A DNA stretch of 60,441 bases from an uncultured Mycoplasmatota bacterium (lineage in GTDB: Bacteria > Bacillota_I > Bacilli_A > RF39 > UBA660), in contig CAMVED010000006.1 of the NCBI GenBank assembly GCA_947166445.1, forward strand, positions 1 to 60,441, given 5' to 3'. A model generated the notes under the pieces. That model saw nothing but the letters and a program-made list of their open reading frames with translations. It did not search any database and was not told where the DNA came from. Shown here one piece after another: positions 37,503-47,135 of the stretch. Positions within the stretch are counted from its first letter, which is position 1; each line of letters begins with the position of its first letter. The translations under genes and the position numbers were made by a program.

Positions 37503-37937
37503 ATGAAAGAAATAGGAGAACAGTTTAAAGAGAAAAGAGAAGAAATAGGAATAACTATTGAAGAAGTATCTAATGATTTGAGTAGAGATGTAATAGTAAT
37601 TCAGAATCTAGAAAATGGTAATCATAAAGTATTTAGAGATATACTAGATTTAAAAGATATGGTTAGAATATATGCTAAATATCTAGGACTTGATGATGAA
37701 AAACTTTTGGCAGAACTAGATGACTTTATATTTGAAAAAACTTCAAAAATAAGTGTTGAGGATATACAAGCAAGATTAAAAAAAGAACAAGAAAAGAAAA
37801 AAAATGAAAAAAAGATTCATACTCCATATACATTGGAGTTAAAGAATGAAAAAGACTTAACATTAGTAGTCATTGCAGCAATAATAGTATTTATACTTGT
37901 TTTGTTCTATGTTCTACTTAAAATATTATTCTTATAA
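37503..37937 (+). CDS. RodZ-like HTH-TM protein
   Basis: N-terminal XRE-like helix-turn-helix, C-terminal TM; upstream of pgsA. Confidence 0.7.
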   Translation: MKEIGEQFKEKREEIGITIEEVSNDLSRDVIVIQNLENGNHKVFRDILDLKDMVRIYAKYLGLDDEKLLAELDDFIFEKTSKISVEDIQARLKKEQEKKKNEKKIHTPYTLELKNEKDLTLVVIAAIIVFILVLFYVLLKILFL

Positions 37938-37947
37938 GGAGGATTAT

Positions 37948-38559
37948 ATGAAGTTCAATTTACCAACTCGTTTAACTTTTTTAAGATTGGGTTTAGCACT
38001 TTTAATAATAATTCTATTGATATTTCCATTTTATAGAATAGGATTTGAATTTAAAACATTTTTGTTTCATAGCATTTTAATTGATGTTAGATATATAATG
38101 TGTGGCGTTATATTCATAATAGCATCATTTACTGATTATTTAGATGGATATTTTGCAAGAAAGAACAATGAAGTAACTGACTTTGGAAAATTTACGGATG
38201 CAGTAGCAGATAAGGTTTTAGTAAATTCTGCTTTAATTATTTTTGCTTCACAAGGATTCATTCCTGCAGCAGTACCAGTTATAATTATTGTAAGAGATAT
38301 AATAGTCGATGCTATAAGAATGAATGTTGCAACAAAAGGTACAGTACAAGCAGCAAGGATGAGTGGAAAAATAAAAACGGCCTGTTTAATGATTGGAATT
38401 GTTCTTACATTCTTCTATAATTTGCCGTTTGAATTATTAGGGCTACAAATATCTAAATTCTTCTTATATTTTGGAGCATTAATGTCTCTAGTTTCTATGT
38501 ATGAATACTATAATTTAAATAAAAAATTATTATATTCTGAATTTGAAGCGAAAAAATAA
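37948..38559 (+). CDS. pgsA: CDP-diacylglycerol-glycerol-3-phosphate 3-phosphatidyltransferase
   Basis: NLPTRLTFLRLGL, DYLDGYFARKNNEVTDFGKFTDAVADK CDP-alcohol phosphatidyltransferase motif. Confidence 0.93.
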   Translation: MKFNLPTRLTFLRLGLALLIIILLIFPFYRIGFEFKTFLFHSILIDVRYIMCGVIFIIASFTDYLDGYFARKNNEVTDFGKFTDAVADKVLVNSALIIFASQGFIPAAVPVIIIVRDIIVDAIRMNVATKGTVQAARMSGKIKTACLMIGIVLTFFYNLPFELLGLQISKFFLYFGALMSLVSMYEYYNLNKKLLYSEFEAKK

Positions 38560-38573
38560 AATTAAAAAAGCAA

Positions 38574-38619
38574 TAAAAAATCCCTTGAAATGTAATATTT
38601 CAATATAGGGATTTTTATT
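38574..38619 (+). terminator. Terminator upstream of recA
   Basis: AAAAATCCCT ... AGGGATTTTT with inner TGAAAT/ATTTCA stem. Confidence 0.7.
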
Positions 38620-38651
38620 TTTGACTAGTAAAATCAAGGGTAAATTAAAAA

Positions 38652-38665
38652 CAAACAAATGTTTG
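38652..38665. promoter_or_regulatory. Candidate LexA/SOS-like operator of recA
   Basis: CAAACAAATGTTTG, perfect CAAACA/TGTTTG inverted repeat; same 5-4-5 layout as Bacillus CGAACN4GTTCG. Confidence 0.45.
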
Positions 38666-38674
38666 AAAAAAGTA

Positions 38675-38703
38675 TTGACACGAGAAAAAATATGTTGTAT
38701 GAT
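38675..38703 (+). promoter_or_regulatory. Sigma-A promoter of recA
   Basis: TTGACA (38675-38680), 17 bp, TATGAT (38698-38703). Confidence 0.75.
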
Positions 38704-38727
38704 TAATACAGATAGGGAGGAAAAACA

Positions 38728-39735
38728 ATGGCAAAAAAAGAAATTAAACAAGACAAAACGCTAGATCAAGTTCTAGCAGATATAGAAAAACAATTTGGTA
38801 AAGGTTCGATTATGAAACTTGGTGAAAATGCACATATGGAAATTGAAACGACATCAAGTGGATCGTTAGCACTTGACTTAGCTTTGGGAGTAAATGGTTT
38901 TCCAAAAGGAAGAATTATAGAAATATTTGGACCAGAATCAAGTGGTAAAACTACAGTTGCATTACATGCTATAGCAGAAGTGCAAAAAACTGGTGGACGT
39001 GCTGCATTTATAGATGCTGAACACGCATTAGATCCAGTCTATGCAAAAAGATTGGGAGTTAATATAGATGAACTTTTAATATCTCAACCAGATACAGGAG
39101 AACAAGCACTTGAAATATGTGAAGCTTTGGTTAGAAGCGAAGCTGTAGATATAGTTGTAATAGATTCAGTAGCAGCACTAGTACCAAAAGCAGAAATTGA
39201 AGGAGAAATGGGTGACTCTCACGTAGGACTTCAAGCAAGACTTATGTCTCAAGCACTTCGAAAACTATCAGGGACTGTTAATAAGACAAAAACTACTTGT
39301 ATATTTATTAACCAACTTCGTGAAAAAGTAGGAATTTTATTCGGCAACCCTGAAACTACCCCAGGAGGACGTGCACTTAAATTTTATTCAACTATTCGAT
39401 TAGATGTAAGACGTGGTGAACAATTAAAAACTAGTGATAGTGTAATAGGAAATAAAACAGTAATAAAAGTAGTTAAGAACAAAGTAGCACCTCCATTTAA
39501 AACAGCAGTTGTTGAAATAATGTATGGTCTTGGAATATCAAAAGAAAGTGAAATCATTGATCTAGCAGTAGAAGCAGGAATACTTGATAAAAGTGGTGCT
39601 TGGTATGCATACAATGGTGAAAAGATAGGACAAGGAAAAGAAAATGTTAAAGCACTTTTAAAAGAAAATAAAAAACTATGTGATGAGTTAGAAGCAAAAG
39701 TAAGAACTTATTATACTGATAAGAATAGGGACTAA
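38728..39735 (+). CDS. recA: Recombinase RecA
   Basis: [64 protein letters not shown]. Confidence 0.98.
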   Translation: MAKKEIKQDKTLDQVLADIEKQFGKGSIMKLGENAHMEIETTSSGSLALDLALGVNGFPKGRIIEIFGPESSGKTTVALHAIAEVQKTGGRAAFIDAEHALDPVYAKRLGVNIDELLISQPDTGEQALEICEALVRSEAVDIVVIDSVAALVPKAEIEGEMGDSHVGLQARLMSQALRKLSGTVNKTKTTCIFINQLREKVGILFGNPETTPGGRALKFYSTIRLDVRRGEQLKTSDSVIGNKTVIKVVKNKVAPPFKTAVVEIMYGLGISKESEIIDLAVEAGILDKSGAWYAYNGEKIGQGKENVKALLKENKKLCDELEAKVRTYYTDKNRD

Positions 39736-39750
39736 GGTTCCTTTTTCTAT
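39726..39750 (+). terminator. Terminator after recA
   Basis: AGGGAC-TAAG-GTTCCT then T5. Confidence 0.5.
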
Positions 39751-39781
39751 AATTAAAAAAGTCATTAAAAGGGGATTAGAA

Positions 39782-40621
39782 ATGAATAATAAACTTAAAA
39801 ATATATCAAATCTGTTCGAAGGAAAAGAAATAAGAAGCATTTGGGATAAAGAAAAAGAAGATTATTACTTTAGTGTAGTAGATGTAATTGCAGCACTGAC
39901 AGATAGTAAAATACCAAGAAGATATTGGACAGATTTAAAAAGAAAACTGATTAATGAAGGAAGTAAGTTGTACGAAAAAATCGTACAACTGAAAATCAAG
40001 TCTTCAAAAGATGGTAAAAGCTATTTAACTGATACACTAGATACTGAAGGTATCTTTAGACTAATTGAAAGTGTTCCATCACCTAAGGCTGAACCATTTA
40101 AATTATGGCTTGCTAAACTAGGTAGACAAGAAATAGATAATGCGTTTGATCCATCAAAAGGAATAGATAAAATGATAGATTATTATTTGAAAAAAGGATA
40201 TGATTTATCATGGATTGAAGCTAGAATAAAAGCAATCATAAATAGAAAAAAATTAACTGATGTATGGAATAAAAGTGACATAAAAGAAGAAAAAGAGTAT
40301 GCTATCTTAACAAATGAAATATATAAAGAGTGGTCAGGTATGACTGCCAAAGAATATAAAGAATTTAAAAACATTAGAAAAGAATCCCTAAGAGATAACA
40401 TGTCTGACATAGAAGTAGCTCTTACTGACTTAAGTGAAATAACAACAAGGGAACTTACAAAAGAACATAAACCTAAAGGATTGGAACAAAATAAAAAAAT
40501 AGCAAAACTAGGTGGAGAAGCGGCCAAAGTAGCAAGAAATAATATAGAAAAGAACTTAGGAAAAACGATAATTTCAAATGAAAACAATCTAAACTATGAA
40601 TATATAAAAAAATTAAAATAA
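39782..40621 (+). CDS. BRO-N/phage antirepressor-like protein
   Basis: N-terminal EIRSIWDKEKEDYYFSVVDVIAALTDSKIPRRYWTDLKRKL, DTEGIFRLIESVPSPKAEPFKLWLAKLGRQEI is a Bro-N domain. Confidence 0.85.
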   Translation: MNNKLKNISNLFEGKEIRSIWDKEKEDYYFSVVDVIAALTDSKIPRRYWTDLKRKLINEGSKLYEKIVQLKIKSSKDGKSYLTDTLDTEGIFRLIESVPSPKAEPFKLWLAKLGRQEIDNAFDPSKGIDKMIDYYLKKGYDLSWIEARIKAIINRKKLTDVWNKSDIKEEKEYAILTNEIYKEWSGMTAKEYKEFKNIRKESLRDNMSDIEVALTDLSEITTRELTKEHKPKGLEQNKKIAKLGGEAAKVARNNIEKNLGKTIISNENNLNYEYIKKLK

Positions 40622-40733
40622 TACATAGCATGTAGAAGCCTATTTAGGTTGACTTTTTTTTCGTTTAACTTTACAATAAAATTGTATCAAATAAATCTAT
40701 CTATTTGATATGAAGAAATAAATGGAGGTAAAT

Positions 40734-42287
40734 ATGAATAGTACAGTATTCTCCATTTTACTTGTCATAATTGGATTAGTTGTGGGATTGTTATTAACAT
40801 TCTTAATAAATCATTTTAGAGTTAATAACGCACAATCAAAAATAAAAAGTTTGAGTGAAAAAGCTCAAAAAGAAGCAGAAAAAGTAAAAAGAGATATGCT
40901 TTTTGAAGCAAAAGAAGAAGCTCACAAATTAAAAATGGATCTTGACAAAGAATTAAAAGAAAAAAAAGCTGAAATGAAAGAGTCTGAAAATCGTCTTATT
41001 CAAAGAGAACAAAACATGGATAAGAGGGACGAAAATTATCAAAAAAGAGAAAAATTTTTAGACGAACGTGAAGAAAAACTACAAGAAAAGATTAATAAAA
41101 TTCAAAATGATCAAGCTGAAATGGAAAAGTTAAAACAAGAACAAATTGAACTACTTTCTAAAATAAGCGGACTTGATAAACAAAAGGCTCATGACCTTAT
41201 TATGAAGAAAGTAGAAGAAGAGATGAACATTGAAATAGCAACTTATATTAAAGACAGAGAAGACGAAGCCAAATTAAGTATGGATAAAGAAGCAAAAGAA
41301 ATGCTTGTAAGTTGTATGCAAAGATTTTCATCTGAAGTAAGTAATGAACAAACAGTTTCCACTATCGAACTTCCTAATAATGAAATGAAAGGAAGAATAA
41401 TTGGTAGAGAAGGAAGAAACATAAGAACAATTGAAGCTATAACAGGAGTTGACTTAATAATAGATGATACTCCAGAAGCAATAGTTATTTCATCATTTGA
41501 TCCTTTAAGAAGAGAAATAGCAAAAATAACTATTGAAACATTAATAAAAGATGGAAGAATCCATCCAACTAGAATTGAAGAGGTTTATGATAAGACAGTT
41601 CGTGACATGAAAGATAAGATTATTGAAATAGGTAATAATGCATTATTTGAATTAGGACTTACTAAGGTAGATAATGAACTTATTGAAACAATAGGTAAAC
41701 TTCATTTTAGAACTAGTTATGGACAAAACGTTCTTACTCATTCAATAGAAGTAGCTCATTTAACAGGAGTTATGGCTGCAGAACTTGGAGAAAATGTAAT
41801 GCTTGCTAAAAGAGCAGGATTATTACATGACATAGGTAAAGCAATCGATCACGAAGTAGAAGGAAGCCATGTAGATATTGGTGTAGATATTGCTAAAAAA
41901 CATAAAGAACACGAAGTAGTAGTTAATTCGATAGCTTCACATCACGGTGATACTGAAGCTACAAGTATCATTGCTAATCTTGTTCAAATCGCGGATAGTT
42001 TGTCAGCATCAAGGCCTGGTGCTAGAAATGATTCATTAGAAAACTATATTAAAAGACTTGAACAATTAGAAAATATCTCTAAAGAGATAAAAGGTGTAGA
42101 TAAGAGTTATGCACTTCAAGCAGGTAGAGAACTTAGAGTTCTTGTAAAACCAGAAGAACTAAATGATATTGAAATAATAAAAACAGCAAGAGAGATAAAA
42201 GAAAAAATAGAAAAAGAAATGCAATATCCAGGAACTATAAAAGTAACTGTTGTTCGTGAAACAAGAGCCACAGAAGAAGCCAAATAG
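40734..42287 (+). CDS. rny: Ribonuclease Y
   Basis: N-terminal TM and long coiled coil, KH domain GRIIGREGRNIRTIEAITGVDLIIDDTPE, HD domain LLHDIGKAIDHE. Confidence 0.96.
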   Translation: MNSTVFSILLVIIGLVVGLLLTFLINHFRVNNAQSKIKSLSEKAQKEAEKVKRDMLFEAKEEAHKLKMDLDKELKEKKAEMKESENRLIQREQNMDKRDENYQKREKFLDEREEKLQEKINKIQNDQAEMEKLKQEQIELLSKISGLDKQKAHDLIMKKVEEEMNIEIATYIKDREDEAKLSMDKEAKEMLVSCMQRFSSEVSNEQTVSTIELPNNEMKGRIIGREGRNIRTIEAITGVDLIIDDTPEAIVISSFDPLRREIAKITIETLIKDGRIHPTRIEEVYDKTVRDMKDKIIEIGNNALFELGLTKVDNELIETIGKLHFRTSYGQNVLTHSIEVAHLTGVMAAELGENVMLAKRAGLLHDIGKAIDHEVEGSHVDIGVDIAKKHKEHEVVVNSIASHHGDTEATSIIANLVQIADSLSASRPGARNDSLENYIKRLEQLENISKEIKGVDKSYALQAGRELRVLVKPEELNDIEIIKTAREIKEKIEKEMQYPGTIKVTVVRETRATEEAK

Positions 42288-42330
42288 GCTTCTTTTTTTA
42301 TAAAAAAAAAGAAGCTATGCAGCTTCTTTG
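42277..42330. terminator. Back-to-back terminators for rny and convergent transglutaminase-like gene
   Basis: GAAGCC-AAATA-GGCTTC-T7 and, on minus strand, GAAGCT-GCAT-AGCTTC-T8. Confidence 0.65.
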
Positions 42331-43247
42331 TAAATACTCTTATTATAATTATGTTTTTCAACATTAAGTTCTTTAAGTTTTTTATTATCTACGAGCATAA
42401 ATAATTTTTCTAATTTGTCTGAACCATCTTGAGTTATTGGATCATCCCAAGTTAAATCAAGATGTAACCATTTATTGTTAATTTTAACTAAATTCCAAAT
42501 ATGTGAGTCACTCACTATTTTGTAATTATCTATTCCTAATTTATTCAAAAATATTGCCATAGCATCAGCATAAGAACCACAAAGTCCATATCCATCAATC
42601 AAAATATTGTTAGCCTTGCTATAGGTTTTATCGCTATTGTTCTTTCTTATCTTATCTGTGGCATATTTACCATGATTAATAATATAATTGTGAATAGTTT
42701 CAATTTTTTGTTTGTTTGTCATACCTTTCTTTATTTGATTCTTAATGATAGATTCTACTTTTGCATTGATAGTATCGATATCGCTTTTAGTATATACTTT
42801 ACTAATCTTTATGTTTACTTCACCATGATCATCATAAGAAACACTGACATTTTCAAAAGAATTATAAGGATGAACAAAATTATTAACATGTGATAAGGTT
42901 TCTTTGTTATCTACTAATGCTATTACATCGTTAGTACAAGCTGTATATTTTTCATCACAGTAGAATGTAAATTCATCAGAGCCACTATTAATAATTGTAT
43001 AAAAAATATTTAATAAATGTTTTTTATCTTTTGCTATGAAATCATCAGTATTTTGAACATAACTATAATTTTTATCTTTGTAGTATTCATTCTTTTCAAT
43101 AGTAATGTTTTCTTTAACTTTTAGTATGTTTTCTCTATAATACATGTATATTTCATCGTGATAATTAACACCAATATAATAAAATATACCAACTATTATC
43201 CCACTTATAATAAAAGCAGTTAATGATATTTTTAACAGTCTTTTCAT
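42315..43247 (-). CDS. Membrane-anchored transglutaminase-like protein
   Basis: N-terminal TM; GYGLCGSYADAMAIFLNKLGID ... SDSHIWNLVKINNKWLHLDLTWDD (Cys-His-Asp). Confidence 0.88.
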   Translation of the reverse strand: MKRLLKISLTAFIISGIIVGIFYYIGVNYHDEIYMYYRENILKVKENITIEKNEYYKDKNYSYVQNTDDFIAKDKKHLLNIFYTIINSGSDEFTFYCDEKYTACTNDVIALVDNKETLSHVNNFVHPYNSFENVSVSYDDHGEVNIKISKVYTKSDIDTINAKVESIIKNQIKKGMTNKQKIETIHNYIINHGKYATDKIRKNNSDKTYSKANNILIDGYGLCGSYADAMAIFLNKLGIDNYKIVSDSHIWNLVKINNKWLHLDLTWDDPITQDGSDKLEKLFMLVDNKKLKELNVEKHNYNKSIYKEAA

Positions 43248-43293
43248 TTAATCACCAGCTTTATTTTACCAAAAAAAAATAAAGTAATCAATA

Positions 43294-43557
43294 TTACTTT
43301 ATACTATTAACAGCCTTATTTAATTTTGACTTATCTCTAGCGGCTTTATTTTTATGAACTAAACCTTGTTTAACAGCTTTATCAATCTTTTTATTAGCGA
43401 TATTTAATTTTTCTTCTGCTAATTTTTTATCTGCATTTTTCGCAGCAATTTTTACATTTTTAATAGCAGTTCTCATACTAGCTACCTTTTCTCTATTTCT
43501 ATCTTTTTTTACAGCATCAGTTTTTACTCTTTTTTTAGCACTTTTAATATTTGGCAT
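43294..43557 (-). CDS. rpsT: 30S ribosomal protein S20
   Basis: MPNIKSAKKRVKTDAVKKDRNREKVASMRTAIKNV. Confidence 0.95.
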   Translation of the reverse strand: MPNIKSAKKRVKTDAVKKDRNREKVASMRTAIKNVKIAAKNADKKLAEEKLNIANKKIDKAVKQGLVHKNKAARDKSKLNKAVNSIK

Positions 43558-43652
43558 TTTCTCACCTCACTTTTTATAACACTTTAAATTCTAACAAAAA
43601 AACCTTAAAAAATCAAATAAAATCGATAACTTTTGTTATTTTTTTATGTATT

Positions 43653-43682
43653 TGTATTAATTTTTCTTAAAAAACCACACTA
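43653..43682 (+). promoter_or_regulatory. Candidate sigma-G/F-type promoter of gpr
   Basis: TGTATT (43653-43658), 17 bp, CACACTA (43676-43682); matches the SASP-gene element, but a TTGTTA-N16-TATTAA sigma-A-like alternative overlaps. Confidence 0.3.
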
Positions 43683-43696
43683 TTAACGGTGATAAT

Positions 43697-44728
43697 ATGA
43701 AAGAAGTTGATTTAGCAAGATATCAAACAAGAACAGATTTAGTTGTTGATTTAATAGAAGAAAACTCACCTTTTGAAAAGAAAACAATAATAGATAATAT
43801 TATAATAAGTAATATAGAATTAGATGAAGAAAACTCCAAAGCTTTAAATAAATCTAAAGGACAATATACAACAATTCATTTTGATGATGTTACTGATACT
43901 ACCAATTATGAAAAAGTTCTTAAAATTATGACACAAGAACTATCAAAGATATTAGAAAATAGTAAAATAAAAGATAATTATTCATGCATGATAATTGGTC
44001 TTGGAAACGAAAAAAGCACTGCAGATGAGCTTGGAGTAACCTCAGCTAAAAAAGTAATTGTAACTAAACACATATATGATTTAACAGGTACTCTAGAAGA
44101 TGGATATAGAATTACAACTTGTTTAATTCCTGGAGTAATGGGCACTACTGGAATAGAAACAAGTGACATTATATCCTCTGTAGTAAAAAAAGTATCTCCA
44201 GACTTTATAATAACCATAGATGCTTTAGCTAGTGGTTCTATTGATAGATTATTAAAAACAATACAAATAACTAATACAGGTATAAATCCTGGAAGTGGTA
44301 TCGGTAACAATAGAAAAGAATTATCAGAAAGGATATTTGGAATACCTGTAATAGCTATAGGAGTACCAACAGTAGTAGAGGCCTCAACAATTGTCAATGA
44401 TACTTTGAACTATATGAAAAAACACTTCAGTTACAACATTAAAAATAAAGATAAAACAGCTGATAAATTAATTCCTTCGAATAGAATTAATTATTTGAAG
44501 AATAATCCTTATACATTGTCAAAAGAAGAATCATCTATCTTTTTAGGATTAATAGGTAATTTAACTGACATTGAAAAAAAACTATTAATTAGCAATGTAT
44601 TAACACCAATAGGCTATAATTTAGTAGTTACCCCAAAAGAAATAGATTTTGTAGTACAAAAGTTAACTGATTTAATTTCTTCAGCAATAAATAAAAGCAT
44701 TCATAATATATCGACAAAAAACATATAA
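43697..44728 (+). CDS. gpr: GPR endopeptidase (SASP germination protease)
   Basis: LARYQTRTDLVVDL, IIGLGNEKSTADELG, PGVMGTTGIETSDII, TDTGINPGSGIGNNRKEL-like segment; divergent from rpsT and followed by spoIIP. Confidence 0.93.
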   Translation: MKEVDLARYQTRTDLVVDLIEENSPFEKKTIIDNIIISNIELDEENSKALNKSKGQYTTIHFDDVTDTTNYEKVLKIMTQELSKILENSKIKDNYSCMIIGLGNEKSTADELGVTSAKKVIVTKHIYDLTGTLEDGYRITTCLIPGVMGTTGIETSDIISSVVKKVSPDFIITIDALASGSIDRLLKTIQITNTGINPGSGIGNNRKELSERIFGIPVIAIGVPTVVEASTIVNDTLNYMKKHFSYNIKNKDKTADKLIPSNRINYLKNNPYTLSKEESSIFLGLIGNLTDIEKKLLISNVLTPIGYNLVVTPKEIDFVVQKLTDLISSAINKSIHNISTKNI

Positions 44729-44759
44729 ACTTTATCTTATAATAATTTTGGTGATTAAC

Positions 44760-45602
44760 ATGAATAAAGTTAAAAATGGTTTTTGTCTTTTTTTATTTGC
44801 TTTAGCTTTTTTATATGCTAAAGATTTACCAAACAACATTAATATAACTGAATTTATATTAAAAGATAATAAAAAGATATCTATAATTGAAACCATTACT
44901 AATAAAAACTTTAATAATCCTGTTAGTTTTTTAGATCTCAAAAACAAAAACATTATTCAAAAAAAAGAAGATAATGAACATGTAAAAATAGATAAAGGAA
45001 TAAAACAAGAACCTATTGTATATATTTTTAATACACATCAAACAGAGGAATATGCAGAAAATGCCTATAATATTACTCCAACAGTAGTAACAGCTAGTAA
45101 TATACTAAGTGATGAGTTAAAAAACTTAGGTATATATTCTTTAGTGGAGACAAGAGATGTAATTAAAGAAGTTAACAAAAGGGGATACGATTATTCTGGT
45201 ACTTATACAGTTAGTTTTGAAAATCTAAAGTATAGAAAAAAACAAAACAGTTCATTAGAATACTTTTTTGATATGCATAGGGATTCAATAACAGGACCCG
45301 CTGCAAGGACAACGATAAAAGGAAAGAAATATGCAACACTTATGTTTCTTATAGGAGCTAACCACCAAGATTATCAAAAAAATTTAAAAAACGTAAAAAC
45401 AATGGAAAAATACTTAAAGAAAAACTATCCAAATTTAGTAAGAGAAACCTATATTCAAAGAAAATGGACTTATAATCAGTGGTATAGTCCTAAAATGTTT
45501 CTAGTAGAACTTGGGGGGCCTGATAACACTTTGGAAGAAATATATAACACCACTAAAGCTTTGGCAAAATCAATCAAATATTATGTGGAGGAAGACAAAT
45601 GA
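44760..45602 (+). CDS. spoIIP: Stage II sporulation protein P
   Basis: VYIFNTHQTEEY, FFDMHRDS, MFLVELGGPDNTLEEIYNTTKALAKSI; N-terminal TM. Confidence 0.92.
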   Translation: MNKVKNGFCLFLFALAFLYAKDLPNNINITEFILKDNKKISIIETITNKNFNNPVSFLDLKNKNIIQKKEDNEHVKIDKGIKQEPIVYIFNTHQTEEYAENAYNITPTVVTASNILSDELKNLGIYSLVETRDVIKEVNKRGYDYSGTYTVSFENLKYRKKQNSSLEYFFDMHRDSITGPAARTTIKGKKYATLMFLIGANHQDYQKNLKNVKTMEKYLKKNYPNLVRETYIQRKWTYNQWYSPKMFLVELGGPDNTLEEIYNTTKALAKSIKYYVEEDK

Positions 45603-45916
45603 AAAAAATACCTTTAATATTTTTGTTATCACTTTTTACATTTTATATAGTTCTTTTGCTAGCACAGTCGCAAGGGTATTATAAAACAAGAAGTCAAAAA
45701 GCTAAAATATTGACAGATGAACAAATAATAAATTTCGAACAAGATGTACGTGATGGAAAAAGTATAGACGTAAAAAAGTATGTAATGTATGAAGATAAAG
45801 ATTATACTAACGATGTTAGTAATAATATATACAGAATATCTTTGAAATTTGAGAGGGTATTTGACAAAACAATAAGGCTTATTTTTAATAGTGCATCACA
45901 AGCTGTAAATGATTAA
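45599..45916 (+). CDS. YqxA-like small membrane protein downstream of spoIIP
   Basis: 105 aa, N-terminal TM, FEQDVRDGKSIDVKKYV...DYTNDVSN; ATG overlaps spoIIP stop; same position as yqxA in Bacillus. Confidence 0.6.
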   Translation: MKKIPLIFLLSLFTFYIVLLLAQSQGYYKTRSQKAKILTDEQIINFEQDVRDGKSIDVKKYVMYEDKDYTNDVSNNIYRISLKFERVFDKTIRLIFNSASQAVND

Positions 45917-45963
45917 TGCTTTAAAAAAAACGTAGTTTGTGTTATTATTTATTTGGTGGTACT

Positions 45964-47064
45964 ATGAGTAAAAAAGTATTAGAAAAAACTTGCATTATGC
46001 TAATAATAATAGTGTTTGTAATAATAGGATATTATACTTACAAAAGTTATGATAATAAGAGAAACATAGATGACAGTGATGTAGAAATAAACAATTTTTA
46101 TAATGTAGATTATCTTTTTAACAATAGTTACATAGATACTCCAAAAACAATAGAAGATTTCTCATCTGGAAACGAAACAATATATATGTATTTAGATGCA
46201 GAAAACGTAATGTATATAAAGTATTCTAATAACGAAAAATATAATAAAAAAATAATAGGCCTTCCTAAAGGAAAAATAAATGTTTATTACAATCATTTAT
46301 ACGATAACTATTATGAATTTTTAGCTAAAACTGAAGATAATAATGCTTATTACTTGTTTGTTAATTTGGATAGTACTAAAGATGAAAAATATATATTTAT
46401 TGGTGACAATATAGATAAAGTTTTTGCTCCTGTTTATGACAAAAACGGCGTTTATATAAATCAAAAAAATAAATTTGCTACAAATTATATACTATATGAC
46501 AGTGAAGCTAAATTAAACTACATAGATACAAGTTTAGACAAAAAATACGTTTTAAAATCAAATGTGGATACAAAAAAACCATATTTTGATTACATTTGTG
46601 CAAGTAATAATCCACATATATGTAATAAGTATATGATTTATATAACTTTCAATGATGAACTTGTTTATAATAAAAAATATTTAAAAGACAATAATAATCA
46701 AAATATATATGTAAAAGATGTCTTTTCTAGTTTCGAAGTGTCATCCAAAGCTGACATAAATATAGAAACATTAAACAAAGATAGCTTAAAAAAATATGAT
46801 TATAAGTTTAGTACCTATATCATTGATAACAATCAAATAGCATATCAATTTGATGTGTCAAATAAAGGTGAAAGAATAATTAGCTTAAATGATGCATCTA
46901 ATAAAGTAAAAGAATATGTTTTTGAATCTGATAAAAAACTAATTATTATTTTTGAGGATGGTTCTAATAAAACTATTAAAGCAGAAAAAAATAAGGTGCT
47001 GACAACATCGACTGTATATGATAGAAATCAAAACAGTGATAAGAAAGTAATAATCCAACCATAG
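45964..47064 (+). CDS. Membrane-anchored protein of unknown function
   Basis: N-terminal TM and 340-aa extracytoplasmic region; ATG after GGTGG. Confidence 0.65.
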   Translation: MSKKVLEKTCIMLIIIVFVIIGYYTYKSYDNKRNIDDSDVEINNFYNVDYLFNNSYIDTPKTIEDFSSGNETIYMYLDAENVMYIKYSNNEKYNKKIIGLPKGKINVYYNHLYDNYYEFLAKTEDNNAYYLFVNLDSTKDEKYIFIGDNIDKVFAPVYDKNGVYINQKNKFATNYILYDSEAKLNYIDTSLDKKYVLKSNVDTKKPYFDYICASNNPHICNKYMIYITFNDELVYNKKYLKDNNNQNIYVKDVFSSFEVSSKADINIETLNKDSLKKYDYKFSTYIIDNNQIAYQFDVSNKGERIISLNDASNKVKEYVFESDKKLIIIFEDGSNKTIKAEKNKVLTTSTVYDRNQNSDKKVIIQP

Positions 47065-47135
47065 TGTTTTGTTTTTAACTTCTTGTTATTGTTATTTTCT
47101 TGTGATATAATGTATACATATAATAGAGGTGTATT

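Noticed and set aside
39782-40621. Prophage remnant around the BRO-N gene
   Set aside because: No integrase, terminase, capsid, tail or lysis gene nearby; flanks are recA and rny. Treated as a single phage-derived gene.
44710-44716. ATCGACA, near-match to a Spo0A box upstream of spoIIP
   Set aside because: One mismatch, located inside the gpr coding end; single 7-mers of this kind are expected by chance in the window.
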